This document shows positions 41,063 to 46,071 of a stretch of DNA of 46,071 nt, piece after piece (position 1 is the first letter of the stretch; every line of letters starts with the position of its first letter). Origin of the DNA: Paenibacillus sanguinis 2301083 = DSM 16941 (GTDB lineage Bacteria > Bacillota > Bacilli > Paenibacillales > Paenibacillaceae); assembly GCF_000374825.1 (NCBI RefSeq), contig NZ_KB895397.1:1-46071 (forward strand), in the 5' to 3' direction. Under the pieces are notes generated by a model that saw nothing but the letters and a program-made list of their open reading frames with translations, did no database searches and was not told the DNA's origin. Both the position numbers and the translations under genes were made by a program.

Positions 41063-41821
41063 ATGAAAGGTTATCCGCTGGAAGTCAGTCGTTTGACCGT
41101 AGCCTATCAGAAAAAACCGGTTCTTAGATCGGTATCCTTTCAAATACCGGAAGGTAAATTAATTGGCATTCTCGGTCCCAACGGGGCCGGGAAGTCTACA
41201 CTGCTCAAGGCAGTGCTTGGTCTCATTCCATCCTTGGACGGCGACGTTCGTATTTATGATCGTCCTTATCGCGAGCAAAGAAAGATGATCGGCTATGTGC
41301 CACAGCGGGAATCCGTCGATTGGGATTTCCCAACGAATGCGCTGGATGTGGTCATGATGGGCCGGTATGGACATCTCGGCTGGTTCCGGCGGCCTGGTGC
41401 CAAGGAACGCCAGATTGCGATGGAATGCTTGGCCAAGGTCGGCATGGCCGACTTTGCTAACCGTCAGATTAGCCAACTGTCCGGCGGGCAGCAGCAACGG
41501 GTATTTCTGGCACGGGCACTCGCTCAGAACGCGCAATTATATTTTATGGATGAGCCTTTCTCTGGCGTAGATGCAACAACGGAGAAGGCGATCATCAATC
41601 TGCTGCACGAGCTTAAGGGACAAGGGAAAACCGTGTTGGTTGTCCATCATGATCTGTCGACGGTCAAAGAGTATTTTGACCATGTACTGCTGCTCAACGG
41701 GGAGTTGATCGCTGCCGGTCCAACGGAAGATACCTTTACGCCTGCCAATTTGCATAGTACGTACGGGGGCCGAATTGCCATGCTGGCCGATTTTGCCACT
41801 GTGCCGTCAGGGACGGTGTGA
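41063..41821 (+). CDS. mntB: Manganese ABC transporter ATP-binding protein
   Basis: The ATPase of the importer, 252 residues. Walker A GPNGAGKST lies at 38-46, the Q-loop in GYVPQRESVDWDFP, the ABC signature in QLSGGQQQR, Walker B in LYFMDEPFSGVD and the switch histidine in VVHHDLSTV. GYVPQR.SVDWDFP is typical of the metal-importer ATPases. ATG follows AAAGGGGAAC. It ends 4 bp before mntC, so the genes are translationally coupled. Confidence 0.95.
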   Translation: MKGYPLEVSRLTVAYQKKPVLRSVSFQIPEGKLIGILGPNGAGKSTLLKAVLGLIPSLDGDVRIYDRPYREQRKMIGYVPQRESVDWDFPTNALDVVMMGRYGHLGWFRRPGAKERQIAMECLAKVGMADFANRQISQLSGGQQQRVFLARALAQNAQLYFMDEPFSGVDATTEKAIINLLHELKGQGKTVLVVHHDLSTVKEYFDHVLLLNGELIAAGPTEDTFTPANLHSTYGGRIAMLADFATVPSGTV

Positions 41822-41825
41822 TGCC

Positions 41826-42776
41826 ATGTTAGCGGATTTGATAAGTTGGTTCACCGACCCGAATATGCAGTGGATACTAGCCGGATCTTTGCTGCTTGGT
41901 TTAGGCAGCGGCGTAATCGGCTCCTTCACCTTCTTGCGCAAGCAGAGCTTGCTCGGGGATGCCCTGGCCCATGCAGCTTTGCCCGGGATATGTATCGCAT
42001 TTATGCTGAGTGGGGTCAAGTCGGTTGGGCTGTTCATGCTTGGAGCTATCATTTCTGGCATGTTGGCTACCTTCGGTATTTCAGCCATTACTCGTTACTC
42101 ACGGATCAAGCAGGATGCGGCACTTGGCATCGTATTGTCCGTCTTCTTCGGGATCGGGATCGTGCTGCTGACCAAAATTCAGCATAGCGGGAATGGCAAT
42201 CAAAGTGGACTGGATAAATACATGTTCGGTCAGGCGGCATCCATGATGCTGTCCGACGTTTATATGATGGGTGCGGTATCCGTGCTGCTAATCGTAGTGT
42301 GCATGCTCTTGTTTAAGGAATTTAAGCTGGTCAGCTTTGACCCTGGCTTTGCGCGAGGCATGGGCCTCAAGGTAGCATTTTTGGAGCAGCTGCTCCTGCT
42401 TATGACGGTCATTGCCGTCGTCGTTGGCATTCAAGCTGTAGGGGTTGTGCTTGTAGCAGCATTGTTGATTACGCCTGCCGTGGCAGCAAGATACTGGACG
42501 GATGCCTTAGGGCTGATGGTGGTGTTGGCAGGAGTGTTTGGTGCTTTGTCAGGAGTGACGGGGACGCTAGTCAGCTCGACTTTGTCGAATTTGCCGACCG
42601 GACCGGTAACGGTGCTGGCCGCCACAGCGTTATTCTTCGTCTCGGCTGTGTTCGCTCCAAATCGGGGATTGCTCTTCAAGTGGATCCGCCATTTGCGCAG
42701 TCGAAGTGAGGTGCAGAAGTATGCTGGCCACGGAGTTGTTCATCAAACTCAGACAATAGAAAGGGGGACGGAATGA
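41826..42776 (+). CDS. mntC: Manganese ABC transporter permease
   Basis: A 316-residue membrane subunit of the ABC-3 family with about nine hydrophobic segments. The family start GVIGSFTFLRKQSLLGDALAH precedes a body with IKQDAALGIVLSVFFGIGIV, and QAVGVVLVAALLITPAVAARY is the coupling region. ATG at 41826 depends on coupling to mntB, as only a weak GGGACGG lies upstream. The open frame upstream overlaps mntB and is rejected. The last 35 residues are a soluble, charged extension. Confidence 0.92.
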   Translation: MLADLISWFTDPNMQWILAGSLLLGLGSGVIGSFTFLRKQSLLGDALAHAALPGICIAFMLSGVKSVGLFMLGAIISGMLATFGISAITRYSRIKQDAALGIVLSVFFGIGIVLLTKIQHSGNGNQSGLDKYMFGQAASMMLSDVYMMGAVSVLLIVVCMLLFKEFKLVSFDPGFARGMGLKVAFLEQLLLLMTVIAVVVGIQAVGVVLVAALLITPAVAARYWTDALGLMVVLAGVFGALSGVTGTLVSSTLSNLPTGPVTVLAATALFFVSAVFAPNRGLLFKWIRHLRSRSEVQKYAGHGVVHQTQTIERGTE

Positions 42777-42777
42777 T

Positions 42778-43659
42778 ATGACGGATTTTTGGATTATTCT
42801 CACCGGAACCCTGGTGGCGGCTACTTGCGGAATATTGGGTTGCTTTCTCGTATTGCGTAAAATGGCGATGGTTGGCGACGCTATCAGTCACTCTGTATTG
42901 CCCGGCATAGCGATTGCTTTTCTGATCAGCAGTTCCCGGGATTCGATGCTGATGCTGTTGGGGGCGGCGGTGCTTGGCTTGATTACCGTATTTCTGATTC
43001 AACTGCTGCAAAATAGCGGCCTCCAATCGGATGCATCCATCGGGATTGTCTTCACCGCGTTGTTCGCTATCGGTGTCATTATCATCAGCCGGAATGCGGC
43101 CCATATTGATCTGGACCTTGATTGTGTCTTGTTCGGCGAAATTGCCTATGTACAGTGGGATACATGGGTATGGAACGGTTACGATATGGGACCTGTAGCC
43201 GTGTGGATGCTCGGTGGCACGCTGTTGATTGTGCTGGCCGCCATCAGCTTGTTCTATAAGCAATTTAAGCTATGTGCCTTTGATCCGGCGCTTGCTGCTG
43301 CTGTAGGTATTCCGGTGGCGTTGTTCCATTATATGCTGATGGGACTGGTCTCATTGTCCACCGTAGCTTCCTTCGAAAGTGTTGGCGCCATTCTGGTCGT
43401 AGGTATGCTGATCATTCCGGCCGCGACGGCTTATCTGCTGACGGACCGGCTTAGCATGATGATTGTTTACAGCGTGCTGATCGGCGCCATTAGTGCGACA
43501 GGCGGCTATTATGCCGCCAAATGGCTGGATGCTTCCATCGCAGGAGCGATGGTCACGGTAGCAGGAATTCTGTTTGTGCTAGTTTTCATCCTGTCCCCTT
43601 CCCATGGTCTGATAGCTCGGTTGGGAAAACGCAGACGGATGAATTCTGCAGCAGCTTAA
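42778..43659 (+). CDS. mntD: Manganese ABC transporter second permease
   Basis: A 293-residue ABC-3 family permease, paralogous to mntC (GILGCFLVLRKMAMVGDAISH; ASIGIVFTALFAIGVIII; VGAILVVGMLIIPAATAYL). Two unlike permeases in one operon match the Bacillus mntABCD order and suggest a heterodimer. ATG lies one base past the mntC TGA, with GGGGGACGG upstream. Last gene before the hairpins at 43705-43779. Confidence 0.93.
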   Translation: MTDFWIILTGTLVAATCGILGCFLVLRKMAMVGDAISHSVLPGIAIAFLISSSRDSMLMLLGAAVLGLITVFLIQLLQNSGLQSDASIGIVFTALFAIGVIIISRNAAHIDLDLDCVLFGEIAYVQWDTWVWNGYDMGPVAVWMLGGTLLIVLAAISLFYKQFKLCAFDPALAAAVGIPVALFHYMLMGLVSLSTVASFESVGAILVVGMLIIPAATAYLLTDRLSMMIVYSVLIGAISATGGYYAAKWLDASIAGAMVTVAGILFVLVFILSPSHGLIARLGKRRRMNSAAA

Positions 43660-43704
43660 GGTTTGCGGCCGCCTCTTGAAATCACAGGCTAATTATCTAT
43701 AATA

Positions 43705-43779
43705 AGAGCCTTAAGCCAAGGCTCTATCCTGAACTCATGGGACCATTTTGGTCTTGTGGAGCAGGGTAGAGTCTTTTTT
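43705..43779 (+). promoter_or_regulatory. Attenuator-like pair of competing hairpins
   Basis: Hairpin A: AGAGCCTT (43705-43712) with AAGGCTCT (43718-43725). Hairpin B: GGCTCTATCCTG (43720-43731) with CAGGGTAGAGTC (43762-43773), plus inner GACCA/TGGTC, then six T. They share 43720-43725, so only one can form. It may simply end the mnt transcript. Confidence 0.55.
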
Positions 43780-43826
43780 ATAAGCAGGTGATTGCTCTGG
43801 AAGGCTTATCCAAAGCCTGATAAGCT

Positions 43827-43855
43827 TTGTTGGCTTCTTGGGAATATGTTAAAAT
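43827..43855 (+). promoter_or_regulatory. Probable promoter of the HAD phosphatase gene
   Basis: TTGTTG, 17 bp, TAAAAT; 46 bp before the TTG start. A hairpin (AGGCTTATC with GATAAGCTT, about 43802-43827) sits just upstream. Confidence 0.45.
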
Positions 43856-43901
43856 GACGGTAGATTACAGAGACAAAACACAGGGATAGGGGAGTTGCTT
43901 T

Positions 43902-44645
43902 TTGAAATACAAACTGCTGGCGCTCGATATGGATGGGACGTTACTCAATGATCTACATGAAATTACACCGGAAACAGAGTATTGGATTCGCAAGGCGGCC
44001 GCGGCCGGGGTTCATGTCTGCCTATCGACAGGCCGCAGCTATGACGAGGCAATCCCTTATGGAGACCAACTGAACTTGGGAACACCGATGATTACGGTGA
44101 ACGGTAGTGAGATTTGGAAGTCCCCACATGAGCTGCACCGGCGGATACTTCTGGATCGTTCGCTGATTGCAAGACTATATAAAATTTCCCGGGAAAAGCA
44201 AGTATGGTTCTGGGCGAATTCGGTAGAGGGCAGCTTTAATGAAGGAAGCTGGCTGCCGGAGCTTCTCGAACGCAATCACTGGCTGAAATTTGGCTATTTT
44301 ACAGAAGATGATGCTGCGCGGATGGCCATCTTGCAGGAACTGGAGGCAATGGATGCATTCCAGATTACCAACTCTTCTCCACATAATTTGGAAATCAATC
44401 CGAAGGGTGTTAGCAAAGCCAGCGGGATTCAAGTTGTCTGTAAGCTGCTTGGCTTGCAAATGTCCGAGGTTGTCGCCATCGGTGATAGTCTGAACGACCT
44501 GGCAGCCATTGAAGCTGCCGGACTTGGTGTGGCTATGGGGAATGCCCAGGAGCTTGTCAAGGAGAAGGCGGATGTCGTTACCGCTACTAATAATGAAGAC
44601 GGGATTGCCTGGATTATTCGTGATTATGTTCTTACGGAGGAGTGA
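43902..44645 (+). CDS. Cof-type HAD-IIB family phosphatase
   Basis: A cytoplasmic phosphatase acting on small phosphometabolites, 247 residues. HAD motif I is LDMDGTLLND (nucleophile aspartate), motif II STGRS, motif III lysine in NPKGVSKASG and motif IV GDSLNDLAAIEAAG. A IIB cap lies between II and III. TTG start with GGGGAG 11 bases upstream, a long spacing. The next gene starts 6 bp later and is probably co-transcribed. Substrate unknown (sugar phosphates and flavin precursors are common in the family). Confidence 0.9.
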   Translation: MKYKLLALDMDGTLLNDLHEITPETEYWIRKAAAAGVHVCLSTGRSYDEAIPYGDQLNLGTPMITVNGSEIWKSPHELHRRILLDRSLIARLYKISREKQVWFWANSVEGSFNEGSWLPELLERNHWLKFGYFTEDDAARMAILQELEAMDAFQITNSSPHNLEINPKGVSKASGIQVVCKLLGLQMSEVVAIGDSLNDLAAIEAAGLGVAMGNAQELVKEKADVVTATNNEDGIAWIIRDYVLTEE

Positions 44646-44651
44646 GTTCAC

Positions 44652-45140
44652 TTGCTGACCGTAATAGGCTGGATTTTGGTGATTGCCTTATTTGCCATAG
44701 GCCTGGCTGGTGCTGTATATCCTGTATTGCCGGGAGCGCTTGCCATCTACTTTGCTTTTTTTGTTTATGGCTGGTTTTTCTCCTTCGAGTCGTTTGGTTC
44801 CTTCTTTTGGATATTGCAAACGCTGATCGTGGTTGTGCTCTTTGTGGCTGATTATGCGGTCGGGGCCTGGGGAGTCAAGAAGTTTGGCGGCAGCAAGCTG
44901 TCAGTCTGGCTTAGCACCATCGGTATTGTTGTAGGCCCCTTTGTGATTCCGGCGTTCGGCCTGGTATTGGGTCCGCTCATCGGCGCTATGATTGGAGAAT
45001 TGATCAAGGGCGAGTCCTTGGTCAGATCGTTTAAGGTCGGGGTAGGCTCGGTGGTGGGCTTGTTTAGCAGTATGGTGGTTAAAATTATATTGCAAATCGT
45101 GATGATTGTTGTATTCGTCATCTGGATTGTTGCTTTTTAG
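44652..45140 (+). CDS. DUF456 family membrane protein
   Basis: A 162-residue membrane protein with four or five hydrophobic, glycine-rich segments: GLAGAVYPVLPGALAIYFAF, then VVGPFVIPAFGLVLGPLIGA and FKVGVGSVVGLFSSMVVKI. The paired PxLPG and glycine-rich hairpins are typical of DUF456. Function unknown. TTG start with ACGGAGGAG 9 bases upstream, overlapping the end of the HAD gene. No terminator is seen immediately after it. Confidence 0.8.
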   Translation: MLTVIGWILVIALFAIGLAGAVYPVLPGALAIYFAFFVYGWFFSFESFGSFFWILQTLIVVVLFVADYAVGAWGVKKFGGSKLSVWLSTIGIVVGPFVIPAFGLVLGPLIGAMIGELIKGESLVRSFKVGVGSVVGLFSSMVVKIILQIVMIVVFVIWIVAF

Positions 45141-45146
45141 GCTTGT

Positions 45147-45478
45147 TCAAAAAGTCGGGTATATGGGACCAAAGCTTATGCTTCCGATGTGCGTTTTTTT
45201 AAACACTTTAGGTTGGATGCGGCTAGGGACTGAGTAGTGGAGCTACACGTTTTCTGAGAAAACGACTTAGGAAGCATGGGTACGTGAGCAACTCAAATGT
45301 TTCTGCAAGAAACATACTACGTAAGCCTAGGCTAGGCCCAGCTGAATTCAAGATTCGATGCCGAACTTACTCCTCGGACAACTCCGTCCTGGGAAGACGA
45401 CTTTTTGAGCTACCTCTTTTAGATAGAAGCGTGATGAACCCATTGCGCATGCCAATACAATCCCCTGATTTATCAGGC
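45147..45478. repeat. MITE-like, hairpin-rich intergenic element
   Basis: TCAAAAAGTCG (45147-45157) and CGACTTTTTGA (45398-45408) form perfect 11-bp inverted ends 262 bp apart. Inside, ATGCTTCC faces GGAAGCAT, and two compact hairpins form (CGTTTTC/GAAAACG near 45249-45265; ATGTTTC/GAAACAT near 45277-45295). CCTGAT/ATCAGG lies beyond. The 75-codon open frame here lacks a ribosome binding site and is not called. Confidence 0.5.
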
Positions 45479-45500
45479 AGGCGGTTAAATGGGGGGGCTT

Positions 45501-45680
45501 ATGAGTGCTAGTGAGTGCTGGTGAGTGCTAGTGAGTGCTGGTGAGTGCTGGTGAGTGCTAGTAAGTACTGGTGAGTGCTAGTAAGTACTGGTGAGTGCTA
45601 GTAAGTGCTAGTGAGTGCTGGTAAGTGCTGGTGAGTGCTAGTGAGTGCTAGTAAGTGCTAGTAAGTGCTAGTAAGTGCTT
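45501..45680. repeat. Tandem array, 18 copies of a 10-bp unit
   Basis: Units are GTGAGTGCTA or variants (R at position 3, A/G at the last base, rare GTAAGTACTG), uninterrupted with exactly 10-bp spacing. All frames meet TAG or TGA in most copies, so it is non-coding. 45681-45854 holds only small hairpins (TTCCCGTA/TACGGGAA near 45796-45813; TAAC..GTTA near 45709-45731). Confidence 0.9.
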
Positions 45681-45854
45681 GTGGCAAATGCTGATGTTGC
45701 TCGCGAGTGTTAACGGGAAAAAGTCCTGTTAAATAGCCTCCTTTATAGGTATAGCAGGTGTTTATATGGAATTTCTCATGCTAATTGCTACCTAATTCCC
45801 GTATTTACGGGAAAAGCTCTAAATTAACGTGAGGATTAGAGCTAGAATAAAAAG

Positions 45855-46071
45855 TGGACACCTCGTTAAGAGAAAAAGATAATAAAACTAACTGAGGAGG
45901 TGTTCACGTGGGTGAGCAGCGGAATCGCTATAACGAAGAATTTAAAAGACAAACAGCTAAATATCTCCATGAACAGACGAAATCGGTGGAGGAAATCGCC
46001 TTAGAGATGGACATCCCAGCAAAGACGTTGCATGCCTGGAAAGCCAAATATCGCGAGTTCAAGAATGAGTC
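45855..46071 (+). mobile_element. IS3-family insertion sequence, right copy, cut by window edge
   Basis: Starts TGGACACCTC and matches the left copy (327-543 reversed) without a visible difference. It contains the orfA promoter region and the first 54 codons of orfA. The rest is outside the window. Orientation is opposite to the left copy. Confidence 0.85.
45908..46071 (+). CDS. IS3-family transposase OrfA, N-terminal part
   Basis: Partial: residues 1-54 of the OrfA described at the left edge, with the same GTG start, GAGGAGGTG ribosome binding site and helix-turn-helix. The window ends inside the gene, before the coiled coil and frameshift site. Confidence 0.85.
   Translation, partial: MGEQRNRYNEEFKRQTAKYLHEQTKSVEEIALEMDIPAKTLHAWKAKYREFKNE

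Noticed and set aside
43660..43901. yybP-ykoY manganese riboswitch after mntD
   Set aside because: The conserved loop sequences of that riboswitch are not seen; only the two competing hairpins are supported.
45284..45511. 75-residue ORF in the hairpin-rich element
   Set aside because: No ribosome binding site, and it spans several inverted repeats and enters the 10-bp array.
543..45855. Composite transposon bounded by the two IS copies
   Set aside because: The 45-kb interior is mostly essential housekeeping genes in Bacillus-like order, so independent insertions are far more likely.

Overview
The window looks like chromosomal DNA of an endospore-forming Bacillota, most likely Paenibacillus or a close relative. 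Signs are strong AGGAGG-type ribosome binding sites, frequent TTG and GTG starts, sporulation genes (sspI, an alpha/beta SASP, yunB, lytH, ylbJ, a ctpB-like protease, a YjcZ-like peptide), a T-box in front of trpS, and Bacillus-like gene neighbourhoods (sspI next to the TrmH gene; yunB-lytH-lipA-yutD). The genus is inferred from general resemblance; no search was run.

The edges are accessory. Each end carries a partial copy of the same IS3-family insertion sequence, in opposite orientation and cut by the window boundary. Inside the left copy (about 570-1290) are two tandem-repeat tracts with 42-bp and 15-bp units. Inside the right copy (about 45140-45850) are a hairpin-rich, MITE-like segment and an 18-unit array of a 10-bp repeat.

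The core (1291-45140) is mostly housekeeping. 1.3-6.4 kb: msrA, prfC, a metallo-beta-lactamase-fold hydrolase, sspI, a Ktr/Trk RCK subunit and a TrmH-family rRNA methyltransferase. 6.5-11.3 kb: a UvrD-like helicase, a nitroreductase with a MarR regulator, and a DUF1963/YwqG-like protein. 11.4-18.5 kb: yunB, lytH, lipA, yutD, an S41 protease, NAD kinase and ylbJ, several of them for spore formation. 18.6-24.6 kb: a 31-codon membrane ORF, a truncated globin, a DUF2225 protein, yycC with a zinc-knuckle partner, pepF, a hypothetical protein, an SASP gene with a sigma-G-like promoter, and an aldose epimerase. 24.7-28.2 kb: T-box/trpS, ctaB and sco (cytochrome oxidase maturation), and a small Toprim protein.

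28.2-32.2 kb holds the class Ib ribonucleotide reductase operon nrdI-nrdE-nrdF. Its leader has two NrdR boxes 32 bp apart, one lying within the core promoter, and upstream of that a cluster of DnaA-box-like 9-mers. 32.2-35.9 kb: a secreted serine hydrolase, a YjcZ-like peptide and an MFS transporter. 36.0-39.9 kb: a two-gene membrane/transglutaminase operon and a class B penicillin-binding protein. 40.0-43.7 kb: a manganese-type ABC operon (mntABCD order) behind an MntR-like operator. 43.7-45.1 kb: an attenuator-like pair of competing hairpins, a HAD phosphatase and a DUF456 membrane protein.

I found no tRNA, rRNA, CRISPR array, prophage or obvious defence system. The points most worth a second look are the nrd control region, the competing hairpins after mntD, the CvpA-like/transglutaminase fusion, and the repeat-rich IS-bounded edges.
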